Shown: piece by piece, positions 34,124-45,986 of the stretch
How the letters are laid out: each line of letters begins with the position of its first letter
Numbering within the stretch: the first letter of the stretch is position 1
Source: Clusia tigrina
Taxonomy: Eukaryota; Arthropoda; Insecta; Diptera; Clusiidae
Reading direction: 5' to 3'
DNA length: 64,000 bases
Assembly: GCA_920105625.2 (NCBI GenBank)
Contig: OV050030.1
Coordinates: 351,788,425-351,852,424, forward strand
Program-made: the position numbers and the translations under genes
The notes under the pieces: generated by a model
Databases searched by the model: none
The model's input: the letters and a program-made list of their open reading frames with translations, nothing else
Told to the model about the DNA's origin: nothing

Positions 34124-34270
34124 ATGAAAAAGGAAATAATAACCTTCTTAAAAAAATTTGCTCATGTTATTTCGGATGATCATAAACAAAAGCTCATCAA
34201 TATTCAATCAGATTTGGAGTACATAGACAGTTTAAAAATATATGGTCAACATTATGAGAACTGTGAATAG
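34124..34270 (+). CDS. Small Polinton ORF, 48 aa, unknown
   Basis: ATG 34124, MKKEIITFLKKFAHVISDD..., ends TAG 34268. The same frame continues 29 codons to TAA 34358 (with ...SGPETWKCYDSRL), so the TAG may be a mutation. It starts 16 bp after the protein 2 stop. No domain seen. Confidence 0.4.
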   Translation: MKKEIITFLKKFAHVISDDHKQKLINIQSDLEYIDSLKIYGQHYENCE

Positions 34271-34357
34271 ATAAAAGAAGATGGAACAGAACACAATAGT
34301 GGACCCGAAACCTGGAAGTGTTATGATAGTCGACTTGTAACTGAAAGAACCGAAATC

Positions 34358-34740
34358 TAACTGAAAATCGTTATCCTGATATTATTCTAATGTGTTAACG
34401 AAACATTTTGCGATCCTCATAATTATTTTAATGTGCTGATGAAGTAAATAACGAATTTTATTTTAAACAAAAAACAAACAACCTAAAAAATATAGAACCA
34501 GCTGGTTAAATCAAGTCCAATCGACAATCTACGATTCGAAATAAATGATATTCGAAAAAATATATAAGGACTGAACCGTCAAGCGAGAAAAGTGTGGTGG
34601 TATTGCATCTTAGCAATAGTAAGCGGCATCATTGCAGCACCTAGGATATCACCGAGAAGGAAAATTATACTTATTTACCATCGTGGGAGTTACACCAATC
34701 AACTTGTCAACAACGGAGACAACAAGACCAACAAGTAACA
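34358..34740 (+). mobile_element. LTR-like region of element B2
   Basis: Matches the reverse complement of about 720-1095 (B1). A TATATAAG box lies at 34561-34568 with TCAAG... about 15-20 bp downstream. Exact LTR end and PBS were not identifiable. Its left edge abuts the Polinton tail. Confidence 0.55.
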
Positions 34741-34988
34741 TATAAGTATTTTATTTTTATTTTTACAAAATTTAAACTAATTTTTAATAAAATTTAAATT
34801 ACTTCAAATTTGAAAATTCTTCGTTTTACTTTACTTTAATTAAATTTAATAAAAATTAAATAGAAAAATATATTGCAAAACTGGATTCAGAAAGTGACTT
34901 AGAACTTTTACCAGGAGAAAGAGAGCAGTTAGATAGGGGAATCAGTGAATTGTCTAGTAGATTTTCTTGTTTGTCTACAAAAGAAGCG
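34741..34988 (+). other. Leader of element B2
   Basis: AT-rich to 34860. From 34873 a frame without ATG (KLDSESDLELLPGERE...) runs in phase into gag, so Gag may begin further upstream than 34989. Confidence 0.5.
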
Positions 34989-36180
34989 ATGTCAAGCACA
35001 GAACAGATATGGAGCCTAATAGAGGCTCAAACAATACCATTGGTTAGGAGAATAGAGGAATTGACTAGGAATCTTGGGCAATTAACGGCTATAAATTCAA
35101 TTACGGAATATCAGGCGGAAACAATCGATGATAATATACGCTGCGAAGAGTCATTAGACGTAATCAAATCATTGCCACAATTTGATGGCAACAGTTCATA
35201 CGTTAGTTGGCGCGAAGCAGCCAACAATTCAATGAGTTTATATCAGAAGGGAAGTCGCACATTTTACGCTGCATTGACCATATTAAGGAGCAAAATAACT
35301 GATAATGCAAACGACATACTTACGAATCATGGAACTATTTTGAATTTTGCCGCCATTCTTAGCCGCTTAGATTTCGCATACGCAGATAAGAGACCACTAC
35401 ATATAAGAGAATAGGAGCTCAGCATCATGCGACAAGGCCCCATTACCATAATTGACTATTATAATGAAGTCAATAATAAAATAACTGCCTTAATCAATAA
35501 AACTATAATTACCCATGGGTCTCATGGTGAACTAACAAAGGAATTAAATAAGAAAAACAGGCAATATGCCTTAAGGGTATTCATTACCGGCTTAAATCCA
35601 CCTTTCGGAAATATTATATATTCTCTTTCACCTACTGATCTTCCAAATGCCTTAGAAAAGGCTCAATTTAATAGAGCAAACGCCCCAGGCAATAACACCA
35701 ATCATAAACCTTATAACATGTTGCGTTTCCCTCCGCGTAACCAAAGGGACTCCCGAAACAACAATTATATTCGTCCTACAGAACCAAAACCTGAACCGAT
35801 GGAGTTGGGAAGTTCTGCCAATGTACCACTCCCCCAAAGTTTTAATAATAATAATCTTAACCAACAAAGACCATTCCGTCCCAATTATGGTAGCGCTAAT
35901 GGTCATTACCTTCAACAGCGGCCAATTAATAATAATTTTCAAGGATATCGCCAGAACCCTGTGGGTCCTAATAACTTGCAACAAGGCGTCAAACGCGAGC
36001 CCACGAGTGCTCAATTCAGCTACCAGCCCCAAAACAAAGCGCAGCGAATAAATAATCTAAATGAGCAGGATTTTTTAGAAATAGAGCCAATTTGCCCTAC
36101 ATCCTCAGAGAGGAGCATCCGGAAGAAACTATCGAATCTTAATTGATAGTGGTGCTACCTGTAGTCATTGTACCCCGGGT
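34989..36180 (+). pseudogene. Gag and start of protease, element B2
   Basis: From ATG 34989 (MSSTEQIWSL) the frame holds the FDGNSSYVSWREA block and ends at TAG 35412. It resumes in another frame (35427-36146) with an Asn/Gln/Pro-rich C-terminal half (QRPFRPNYG, PQNKAQRINN). At 36135-36180 the third frame encodes LIDSGATCSH, the aspartic-protease active site. There the sequence joins A2 in opposite orientation. RT and beyond are absent. Confidence 0.8.
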
Positions 36181-36183
36181 GTA

Positions 36184-37734
36184 TTAGGGAATAGCAAAGA
36201 TTTTAGGAAAAGAGAGTCGAATATTATCTTTGTGTACTATTCTATTGTCAATTTGAACGGTAGTACCCAGGTCCTGTTGTATGATTTTCTCTACAAAAAT
36301 TTTACTGAACTTATTTCCCAAACGCTTGTTAACCTTAACATAGACTTTTTCCCCTGGATTATATGTTTTGAAGATTGATTTTTTATTATGATAAGCTAAA
36401 TCGTTTTTCTGTTTGTTGATGATTTTCTCCTGAATTTCTGTTCTTATGTTTTCTGGTATTGTCTGTACGACATCAATTGGCTTAGCCTCGGATGTGGAAT
36501 GGATCGACCTATTATATTCTGCAGTGACCAAAAGGATCAAGTCTGTGGATTCTTCTGTAGGATATTCTAATTTCAGACATCTGGCAATTTCTGTGTGAGT
36601 TCCATAGAAACGTTCGACCTTGCCATTAGTAGTACTGTGCATGGGTGGAATTATATGAAAATCGGCTCCAAAATTGTTTTTCACAAAAGATTGTACGGTT
36701 TGCGAAGTCAAGGATTTTTCGTTGTCGGAAACTATTGTTTTGGTGTCTTTAAAAAAATTCAGAATTTGGACGATGGCTGGCTTAATGTCGATAATAGCTA
36801 ACTTACCCAAACATGTGAGAAAAAACTTTTTGTCAGTGTTGTAAATGTCCACATGAAGTATTTCGCCTGGGAAAGAGGGTATTGGACTCTCTCCCATTTG
36901 CTGCCTTTTAGGATGTCTTTCATACTTTCCTTCACGACATATTTTGCGCTGTGAAATTAGTGCCTTCAGTGTCTTATAAATGTCTGGGAAAAAATAGTCG
37001 TTAAGAACCTGCTTTACATTCTTTGAAGCTGATCGGTATGTTCTGTTATGTTCGTTTGTCAAAATATCCATCTGGTCGTCTGAGTTAAAAACGTCTGTAA
37101 CGAATTTATTAGCATAACGGAACTTAACCGAGGGATAATCTGTGATAAGTAAATGTTGGATCTGTGCCAACATGTGCAAGTCGCAGTCAATGGCATTCAC
37201 TGTTTGAGAATTTATTGCTTCTTTTACTCTGTCCAAAAGGTGGTCAACTTCCTTGTAAAATTTAGTGTGCCGAATACGATCTCTGAAGAGGATCTTTGTT
37301 TCAGATTTTGATTCGGTGCCGTGAACGATGAAATTTTGGTTTTTGAAACAGTTGATTGGGTTTTCCACTGCGGGAATAATCTCGGTCAGCGATATTTTGC
37401 TTCCACAGGCTTGGAGTGAACAGGCGGACGTGGAGTCCGAGACTACATTGATGAACTGCCTTGATAATGCATCCGCTACAACATTATCTCTACCTGGTTT
37501 GTAGAAAAAGGTGGGTGAATATTCTTCCACAAAGGCTCTCCATCGTTTGATCTTTGAGTTAGGATTCTTATCGGAAACAGCAAACGTTAGAGGTTGGTGG
37601 TCGGTAAAGATATTGAGATTGTTGACACCATATAAGTAATGTCTAAGGTTTTTTAGGGCCCATACGATGGCTAAAAGCTCTCCCTCGTTGGTGGCGTAAT
37701 TTTCCTCTGTGGACGATAGCGTCCTAGAAATCAT
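36184..37734 (-). pseudogene. RNase H and integrase of element A2
   Basis: A 516-residue open frame. RNase H: EGELLAIVWAL and IFTDHQPLTF. Integrase: an HH-CC-like zinc region (HNRTYRSA...), then the catalytic triad D in HVDIY, D in IVSDNE and E in NGKVERFYG. The C-terminal domain has YNPGEKVYVKVNKRLG. It ends FAIP and TAA at the B2 junction. The frame is intact, but it is separated from RT by stops near 37740-37850. It is the best preserved pol segment of the A family in the window. Confidence 0.88.
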
Positions 37735-37843
37735 AGTTATTGGGAGTCAGTTCTGCGAGAGGACAGCTCCGATAGCGTGAGAAGATGCGTCCGTCGTAAG
37801 ATCGAACGGTTTTTCAAAATTTGGATACAAAAGAAGTACATCT

Positions 37844-38890
37844 TCAGAAGCAAGAAGTTTTTATCCTGCTGAATGCGGCTAAGGCTTCATCATCGAGATA
37901 AATTTTTACTAGCTTTGATTGCTTGGTACCTATGTGACCGTTTTCACCACGCAGAAATTTGGTCAGTAGTTTTGATATGGCTACGTAGTCCTTGAAGAAT
38001 CGTCTGTAATACCCAGCGAGACCCAAGAAAGATCTGAGTCCTCTCAATGGTGTGGGCACTTTGTAATTAACTATTGTCTCGATTTTGCTTGGACAAGTCT
38101 TGATGCCCTCAGTAGAAACAACAAAGCCCAAATACTCAACTGAAGTCTTAAAAAACCTTGACTTCTCAAGGAAAACCCTCATGTTAGCATCGTATAAACG
38201 TTTAAGTATTCTATTGATATCATCAACATGTCTCTGCTCCGAGTCAGAGAATATCATAATATCGTCAATATAGACGTGACAAGATTTCCCAATTTCGTCA
38301 CGCAAAACGTCGTCTACAGCCCGTTGAAAAATGCTTGGCGCATTCTTCAATCCATTGTTGATACTAAAAGCTGTTTTTTTTCTCTATCACCCTCAGAATC
38401 CGCTCTTTAAATCTAATGTCGTGAAAAATCTTGCTCTGCCAAGATTCGACAAAATGACGGATGGATCGGGTATGGGGTATTTATCGGAAACGGTTTTTGA
38501 ATTCAATTTCGTGTAGTCAAACACGAGACGCTTGTAGGGCCTGCCATGCTCGTCGATGCCCTTTTTGTCAACGACCCAAACAGTGCTATTATATGGTGAC
38601 CGAGAGGGTCTAATTATGCCGTTACACAAAAGACTTTCCACTTCGCCATTAACGAATTCAATCAAGGAGATTGGTATTTGGTCCTTGGTTCTAATTGTAG
38701 CTGAAACCCTCGTATTAAAAGGTAAAGCCTCATTCGGATTAGCGAACAGGCCCACATTTTTATGGACAACATTATAGAATTCTTTTGTAGAGTCATTAGG
38801 AATTACCTCGGTTGTTTAATTATTAATTGTATCTAGATTCAAATATTTCAGTTTTCCTTGGCCGCCTTTAAAATAAATGGTATCCTTTCC
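37844..38890 (-). pseudogene. Reverse transcriptase of element A2, broken
   Basis: N-terminal part 38755-38393 has VWVVDKKG and motif A TTLDLKSGF with catalytic Asp. Small deletions near 38355-38395 break the frame. 38350-37844 contains KNAPSIFQ, the catalytic YIDDIMIF and the thumb region (SFLGLAGYYRRFF). The upstream end is cut at 38890 by the LINE. Confidence 0.85.
38882..38890. repeat. Left target-site duplication of the LINE
   Basis: ATCCTTTCC here and ATCATTTCC at 42292-42300, one mismatch. A1 shows the uninterrupted site (about 2727-2740). Confidence 0.75.
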
Positions 38891-39315
38891 TGGGAGTTGC
38901 CAAGGGGGACAGGTTCACGTTAGGGTTTCCTGCTACTAACGGCTCATGTCTCTTAAATCTTCCTACTCTCACCTCCACGTGGTGCACCCTGGTAACCTGA
39001 GCAACCTAGGTGAGGATGTGGTAACCAACCCATGTGGGATCCTTGGTCAGGGCCAACGAGAGAGGGAGCTTTGGTGAGGCCACTCTGACATATTCGGTTT
39101 AAGGATTCATCAAAATGTGCGAGGCCAGGTGGGGTCTCGCATGTAGGAATGGTGGCGGAGGAGTACTATAGGTACCAACGGCAGCGCCCATACCGTCGAA
39201 GTTGGTTACCACCACCAAACAAAAAAAAAAATCCCTAGCTTAGGGTTGTGCGGTGGGCTTGGAACCCGCCACATAAAAAAAAAATAATCCAGTGAATATA
39301 AGATTCAAGCCTCGG

Positions 39316-40140
39316 ATGAAATACCCCACAACTGTTGACGACAACCCCCGCAAACGTTATAAGGAACACGATTTAAGGATGTGCACCTGGAATGTCCGGA
39401 CCCTTAATATGGAAAGTGCCTCTATCCAGCTGGTTGACGTCCTCGAAAAGTATAAAGCTGACGTCACGGCACTCCAGGAAATGCGATGGACGGGACATGG
39501 ACGCTCAAAAAATGCTACATGTGACATCTACTACAGCTGCCATGCGACGAAGCGCAGACTCGGTGTAGGTTTTGTGGTAAGCAAACGGCTGCGAGATGAA
39601 GTCCTGGGATTGACCCTAGTCGACGACAGGCTTGCCACACTCCGCATTAAGGCGAAATACTTTAACATCAGCCTAATCTGCGCACATGCTCCGACGGATG
39701 AGAAAGACGAAAACACCAAGGATGCCTTCTACGATTAACTAGAAAAAAACCTTAGATCGATGACACCGCCACGATGAAAATATTGTTCTAGGTGACTTCA
39801 ACGCCAAGGTGGGCAAAGAAAGCATTTTTGAACCAACCGTCGGTAAGTTCAGCCTCCACGAGCAGTCATCAGAAAACGGTTTGAGGCTGATCGACTTCGC
39901 CGCAGCGCGGAACATGGTAGTTAGTTGTACTAGATTCCAACATCCCGATATTCACAAAGCCACCTGGCTGTCCCCTGATCATAAAACCATGAACTAAATT
40001 GATCACTTTGTGATCGGCGGCAGGCATGCATCCAGCATGTTAGACGTACGTACAATCCGAGGTGCCAACATTGATTCGGACCACTACCTTGTTGTAGCTA
40101 AGGTTCGCACTCGCCTCTGTGCGGCAAAAAACGTTCGCTC
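39316..40140 (+). pseudogene. Apurinic/apyrimidinic-type endonuclease of the RTE LINE
   Basis: ATG 39316. Catalytic-site blocks appear in order: MCTWNVRTLN (Asn), LQEMRW (Glu), VLGDFNAKVG (Asp, Asn; about 39785), and SDHYLVV (Asp, His; about 40075). The frame is broken at TAA 39736, at a shift near 39770, and by a TAA at 39994 where a Gln-like codon is expected (DHKTMN, stop, IDHFV). In the family this domain nicks target DNA to prime reverse transcription. Confidence 0.88.
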
Positions 40141-41650
40141 TAATTCGCAGAGGAAGCTTGACGTATGGAAAGTTACAATCGCAACAGACAGCTACCGCAT
40201 TTGCTTCTCGGCTCTCGAATATGCTGACGTATTCTCCCCATGATCTCAATATTTGCGCGCAGTGGTCGCTTATTTTCCACTCCATGCGCACGGCCGCTGA
40301 AGAGGTGATTGGCTATCCTCGCCCTAAGAAAAACAGCTGGTATGACGAAGAGTGTCGCAACGCCGCTACAGAGAAAGACGCAGCATACCAAGTCACCTTG
40401 CGATCGGCTTCAACGCGAGCTGCTAAGGAGCGATATCGAGAGAAGAGAAGCGTCTCTTTAGGCGCAAGACACGAGAAGAAAAGAGAGAATGCGAGGAAAT
40501 CGAGATGTTTGGCAGCAGGAATATGGCTCGAAAATTCTACGAACGTGTGAGGCGCCAAACGGAAGGTTTTAAGACCGGAGGCAATTCCTGCAAAGACGAA
40601 AACGGGAATTTCGTGACGGATGTCCAGAGCGTACTTATGTTTTGGAGGGAACACTTCTCGAAGCTGCTGAATGGAGACATCGCTAATGATAACAATGAAG
40701 ATGAACACGACCCCACAGTTGCTGACGACGAACATGAAGTAGCGCCCCCCGACTATGACGAGGTCTTGCTAGCTATTAGGCGGCTCAAAAACAAAAAAGC
40801 CGCCGGAGCTTATGGTATATCAGCGGAGCTATTCAAGTCTGGCGGCGATGAGCTCACGAAACGCATGCACCAGCTCATCTGCAAAATATGGTCGGAGGAA
40901 AGCATGCCCAGCAACTGGAACTTAAGTGTGCTCTGCCCAATCCACAAGAAGGGTGATCCTGCAATCTGTGCCAACTACCGCGGGATCAGCCTTCTGAACA
41001 TCGCATATAAGGTCCTGTCGAGCGTACTCTGTGAAAGGCTGAAGCCCATCGCCAATGAACTGATTGGGCCTTATCAGTGTGGCTTCAGACCTGGTAAAGG
41101 CACCATTGACCAAATGTTCACACTACGCCAAATCCTGGAGAAAACCCTAGAGAAGCAGATCGACATACACCACCTTTTCGTCGATTTCAAAGCCGCATTC
41201 GACAGCACCGTAAGGAGTCAACTGTACGCCGCTATGTCTGAATTTGGCGTCCCTGCTAAGCTAATTCGGCTGTGCAAAATGACGCTAAGCACCACCACTG
41301 GCTCAGTTAAAATCGGTAATGACTTGTCCGAGCCGTTTGTTACTGAGCGAGGATTCAGACAAGGTGATTCCTTATCGTGTGTTTTCTTCAATCTAATGTT
41401 GGAAAAAATGGTACGCGCAGCAGATCTAAATCGCACAGGCACTATCTTCCACAAGACTATCATGTTACTGGCGTACGCTGATATTGACATCATTGACATC
41501 ATTGGCCCACAGCCGCGCCGTGAGTACTGCATTTTCCGGCTTGGAGAGAGAAGCGAGGCGAGTGGGTTTAGCGGTAAACGAGGGCAAAACGAAGTACTTG
41601 GTGTCAACACACAAAGAGTCTCAGCGTCTTGGACACCACGTCACTGTTGG
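40141..41650 (+). pseudogene. Reverse transcriptase of the RTE LINE
   Basis: A linker with the EECRNAATEKDAAYQ block, then from 40505 a long frame. Blocks: CPIHKKGDPAICANYRGISLL, YQCGFRPGKGTIDQ, catalytic motif A FVDFKAAFDS, and RGFRQGDSLS. The catalytic box, normally YADD, reads YADIDIID, caused by a small insertion/duplication of GACATCATT-like units at about 41480-41500. Downstream the frame shifts. The enzyme would be inactive. Confidence 0.88.
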
Positions 41651-42239
41651 CGACTACCACTTTGAAGTGTGAAGGATTTCGTTTATCTGGGAACCAGCAT
41701 CAACACCACGAACGATGTCAGCAAGGAGATCAATCGAAGAATCACTCTTGCCAACAGGTGTTACTTTGGGCTCAGTAGGCAATTGAGACAGAGCCCTCTC
41801 TCGACGAACAAAAATTACGCTTTACAAATCCCTCATCCTTCCCGTCCTGCTGCATGGTGTCGAAACCTGGACGATGACAAACAACGATGAGCGAGCTTTG
41901 GGGGTGTTCGAGAGAAAAATTCTTCGAAGGATCTATGGTCCTGTATGCGACTACGGAGAGTATCGAATCAGATGGAACAACGAGCTGTATGAGCTGTACG
42001 CCGACATTGATATAGTTCAGCGCATTAAAACACAGCGGCTGCGCTGGCTGGGACATGTTGTGCGAATGGATGAAAGTGCTCCAGCAAAAAAAGTGTGTGA
42101 ATCGATGCCGCCGGGTGGCGGACGCAGGAGGGGAGAGCACCACTACGTTGAAAGGACCAAGTTCAAGAGGACCTGGCTGCACTTGGTGTTTCCAACTGAC
42201 GCCAGCGTGCGCGAAGCTGGGCCGACTGGCGAAGGCTAA
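41651..42239 (+). pseudogene. C-terminal region of the RTE LINE protein
   Basis: 41669-41800 carries FVYLGTSINTTNDVSKEI. A shift near 41820 leads to 41874-42239, which has FERKILRRIYGP and RLRWLGHVVRMDE, the conserved C-terminal region of RTE proteins. It ends 52 bp before the element end. Confidence 0.8.
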
Positions 42240-42300
42240 TAACGCGGCAATGATCAGAAATAGTTGTACTCCAATTATGATGATGATGACGATCATTTCC

Positions 42301-42560
42301 GGTACTTATTATGCCTCCGATGTCTTTTATCAAGCCAAAACCCAAAATTCCGTCGAATAGGGGTAAACTCTTCAGCACAAAAAAGGTTTCAGTTCTATTG
42401 AACACTTTTACAAGTGTTTTTTTTATCGATTTTATCTGCACCGTGAATGGATTTTACTAGGAAGGGTATAGACAATTTTTTTATGCCTCTTAACTTTTCT
42501 GAATTTTTTATATAACTTTTAGAAGCTCCGGTGTCGACCAAAAGCTTTATAGTCTCTCCG
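42301..42560 (-). pseudogene. Protease region of element A2
   Basis: Continues A2 beyond the LINE. The minus strand encodes LVDTGASKSY with the catalytic Asp kept (A1 has Glu). Small differences and a lost codon around 42420 break the frame. Confidence 0.75.
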
Positions 42561-42561
42561 C

Positions 42562-44044
42562 CTATTGTTCGTTCAATGTAGTGGCGAAGTGATCTTCCCC
42601 TAAAATATTGATTTCGTCTTCAAAGGTCAGGTTTTGGGTTACTTCCTCTCGCTCAAACTGATCGTTTGGCAAGTCTAGGTTTTCCGTGGTACAATAGTTG
42701 CCTTCTTGTGTTTCTATTTGAAGGGTGTCGTGACCGAGGTTATTAATTCTTTGCGTCTTCCTAGGATTGTATCTGTCCGAGTTTGTGCCTCTGTTCTGCC
42801 CTTGAATGTCTTGAAAATTGTTAGGTCTAGCCGTTCGCATGCTGTCATCCGAATGTAGTGCTAGGGTAGTTAATTGTGTAATTACGTTCCGCAACGGATT
42901 GTTAAAGTTAGAACGTTCCTGAAAAACGGGATTCTGGATGGGATTGCTTAAATTTGAACGTGCTTGGAAGGTAGCGTTTGGGCAAAAATTCCGTTCCGAT
43001 GGGTTAAATGGTTGCTGTCGTAAGTTTTGGGAAATAGGTGAATTAAATGGTTCGAAACAGCTTATCTCAGCCCGTGTTTGAACAGGGTGTCCATTATCAC
43101 GTGACCGCCATTAATTTTGCGGTGCTGGTGCGCTAACAAACTTTTGCCTGTGATGTGGCTGGTTGGGCGTAGCCCTGTTAAGTCCATTGTTATAAATAGC
43201 GGCGAAATGATATCGATTTTGGTTAGTTTCCAGCACTTGTGCTGATGCCAAGGCTGTTGGTAAATCTGCTGGATTGCAGGAGAAAAGCGTATCGCAAAGT
43301 GGTCTTCTCAAGCCAGATACAAAGACTCGAAAACGGGTCTTGACGATATTTTTGACTCAATGATTGAATCAGGAAAGAATCTCCCTCATAGGACATAATA
43401 ACTTTGCTGATGATGGCGGTCAGCTTGCGCTCGACCTCGTCACAGAATTGAGTTATCGTCTTCTGTCCCTGTCTAAGCTCTTGTTCAAATGTAAAAATGG
43501 ACTTTTTATCCGTGTATGTGGAATCTAGTCTAGCTATGATGGCATTAAAATTTAACACCGTGTTGTATGCGCTTAGCGCGGCATCCCCGTTCTCTACGAC
43601 ATTGTTTCTCAAAGTAGCTACTGCTTAATAGTACTTTGAGCTTCCTAAATATGGCTCAAACAGCTTGTGTGCTGCGATAGCGGCTTGGCGCCAGGAGACG
43701 TATCTGCTGGGATCGCCCTTGAACTCTGGTACGGATTTAACAATGTCTAATGTCTCTTCGCACTGGACGTTTGGTAGGATCTGAATATCTCTATATTCTT
43801 CGACAGCGGAGGATGGTTCTAAATTATTAATTCGTCTAGTCAAATTGTCTATTGCCCCTTGGAGGTCCTGCCTAGTTCTTTGGACTGCCTGCTGGATTGC
43901 AGTGTCTAGGACCACTTGTAAGTTTACAGGGTCCATTCTATTTGTTCTATTCCGCCCTTCGTCTGAGATTCTCAAAGCTTCCAATCTCTCTAACAGTTCC
44001 TCTGCTTCTCTACTAGTTTCTGATTTCCTCATTGACTGCAGCAA
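42562..44044 (-). pseudogene. Gag of element A2, frameshifted
   Basis: Begins at ATG 44044 (MLQSMRKSETSREAEELLERLEALR, so 30-odd residues longer than A1) with a heptad-rich N-terminus. A stop at about 43625 (TAA in place of a codon after KYY) and a frameshift near 43300 follow. The last part (43111-42562) is Asn/Arg-rich. Residues match A1 almost throughout. Confidence 0.82.
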
Positions 44045-44147
44045 AGGTCATTTACACAGATTTTTATTCAATTGAGATTTTCAATTTTACCGTTCTTCTT
44101 TTCTTTTAACACTTTGCACTTAAAAAATATTCGAAAAGAATAATAAA

Positions 44148-44706
44148 TCTAAATATATAAAAAATTGGTGCAAGTGCGTTGTGACTTTATAACTCATGAA
44201 CCGTCAAACCGAATTCAATGAAACTTTTTGTGGTTTGTTCGTATGGTCGTGTAGATGGTTTATAGATAAGTTTGCACGAAATCGGTCGACGCGTTCGTGA
44301 GTTATGACCTTTTATGTCAACACGTGATTTTGTCCATATAAAAGTTTGCATGTATGTATGTATGTTTGTATGCAACGTATGTACTCGAAAACGGCTGAAC
44401 AGATTTTGATGAAATTTTCAGGCAATTTTCAGAATAAACTCGCGAGTAACATACGCTACACATTGTTTGGATTTTTTACATGTAGGGGGTGAAATTGGCA
44501 AATGGGATAAAAACTTTCCCTCCCTATGTATGTATGTATGCATGTAAGCAATGCATGCACTCGAAAACGGCTGGACCGATTTTGATGAAATTTTCAGAGA
44601 GTCTTCAGAAAAACCCCTCGGATAACATAGGCTATACATTGTTTGGATTGTTCCACATTTAGGGGGTAAAATTGACAAAAGGGATAAAAACTCCCCCTAC
44701 CTAATT
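44148..44706 (+). repeat. Helitron 5' block, single copy in H2
   Basis: Contains two degenerate tandem units of about 220 bp. Each has an (ATGT)n run, the string CTCGAAAACGGCTG(A/G)ACCGA TTTTGATGAAATTTTCAG (split here) and a GGGATAAAAACT... end. A third weaker unit follows at 44715-44890. Same block as the 565-bp repeats in H3 and H4. Confidence 0.85.
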
Positions 44707-45488
44707 CTATATAAAAATGTATGTATGTTTGCAACGTATGGATTGGAAAAAGGCGGGATTTTGATTAAGTTTTTACAACGTCTTCAGAATTATCTAACCG
44801 ATGACATAGGATACACATTTCTTAAAAATATCAAAATTTTTGACGTTAAATAGGGCAAAAGTGGTAGAAGCTACCTTAATCTATATTTTCTGAATTAATT
44901 AAGCGATTTTATTGAAAATGGGCACAATCCTTAAAACGTGCAAAATTATCATTTGGGACGAATGCACAAAGGCCCGAACAACTCGAGAAATCAATTAAAA
45001 TTTGGAAAAATGTCAGAAAGTCAATTGACCGTGTCCGCACTGTTCGAATAAAAAAATCAGAAAGAACACACAATATACGCAGCTGTCAAAATAAATAAGC
45101 GTCTACAGCTCCATCTGTTGAGTTATTGGAGTATCAGTCAGTGCTTACAACACCAATATGAAACTAAATGTGCGCGTGCAACACCACGCACATATAAAAA
45201 AAATGAGAACAAAAAGTGAGATTAAGTTTTTTTAATATTCGAATTTTCCGAATTTTCCGAATTTTTTGAGATCGATAGATTTGCAAGAAACAATTGGGAA
45301 TGAGATTTCGTTCCCACCGAACTTCAGTCAAACGGTAATTAGTATTCAAGCCGTTGACGACAAGGTATTCCCAAACTACAAAAATCCTGAATGGCTGTGC
45401 GACCTTGCAATTTAGGCACAAAAAAATGATAAAGTCAACAATCTTAATGAGAAAATTCAATTGAAACTTTTCGGCGAAATCTATATCT

Positions 45489-45517
45489 TCTATATATATA
45501 AAAAATTGGTGCAAGTG
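45489..45517 (+). repeat. Internal copy of the Helitron 5' terminus (H2)
   Basis: TCTATATATATAAAAAATTG followed by GTGCAAGTG repeats the outer 5' end. Equivalent copies lie at about 52905 (H3) and 62015 (H4). Confidence 0.8.
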
Positions 45518-45986
45518 AAATTCATGATAAATGCACGTTGTAGAGCATACACGCATATACATTGACACCTACCAGTGAGTGATCATTTTAAGGTTCTTTT
45601 CCATCGAACTCGAATTGTGGACAGACGTAATCGGTAAGAGTCGCATTTGATTTTTTTTTTGTTTTTCATATTTTCAGCCATACATCATCAAACAATTTAT
45701 TTGTTTTTGTTTGACCATTTAAATACAAACAGACAGTAGTGTATATACGCTTTCCATTTGGATTTTCTGGTTGAATTGCTATCGGGTTTCAGGCCATTTA
45801 TATACGTGTTAGTGTCACTTTGTATAGTTCTTTTTCCTCAGTTCTTAATTTTTTTATACATAAAACAACCAAATAATGCGAATATATGACCACAAACACA
45901 TACTTATTATACATTTGGATATAGTTTTTTTAACTCTTGAAATTAATTTAAATGATTACTCTTTTCGTACATAGAACAAATTCGAA

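Larger units (their letters stand above)
6081..34357. mobile_element. Polinton/Maverick DNA transposon, decayed and twice interrupted
   Basis: Genes found between these limits form the diagnostic set: protein-primed family B DNA polymerase, retroviral-type integrase, FtsK/HerA-like packaging ATPase, adenain-like cysteine protease, major and minor capsid proteins. Without the LTR tandem (12.3 kb) and Helitron H1 (6.9 kb) it spans about 9 kb. Typical Polintons are 15-20 kb, the main loss being most of polB. Terminal inverted repeats were not demonstrated: the left end abuts an env fragment and the right end abuts element B2, so both ends may have been lost. Confidence 0.9.
38891..42291 (+). mobile_element. 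RTE-clade LINE, about 3.4 kb, inserted in A2
   Basis: Length, AP-endonuclease plus RT, lack of poly(A) and a short ATG/GAT trinucleotide tail (ATGATGATGATGACG) all fit RTE. Flanking 9-bp duplications mark the ends. It has a GC content visibly higher than its surroundings. The 5' untranslated region 38891-39315 has no gene but two A-runs near 39220 and 39275. The coding frame is broken in several places. Confidence 0.9.
36184..44147 (-). mobile_element. Gypsy-like element A2 (interrupted by LINE)
   Basis: Minus strand order from 44147: leader remnant, gag, protease, RT, RNase H, integrase. It corresponds to A1 but retains the RT-to-integrase part that A1 lost. It has no LTR, PBS or env: its 5' side is cut by the Helitron array at 44148 and its 3' side ends next to B2. 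Confidence 0.88.

Noticed and set aside
39220..39290. A-runs near 39220 and 39275 as a poly(A) tail of another retroelement
   Set aside because: They lie inside the 5' region of the RTE LINE with continuous sequence on both sides and no target duplication.
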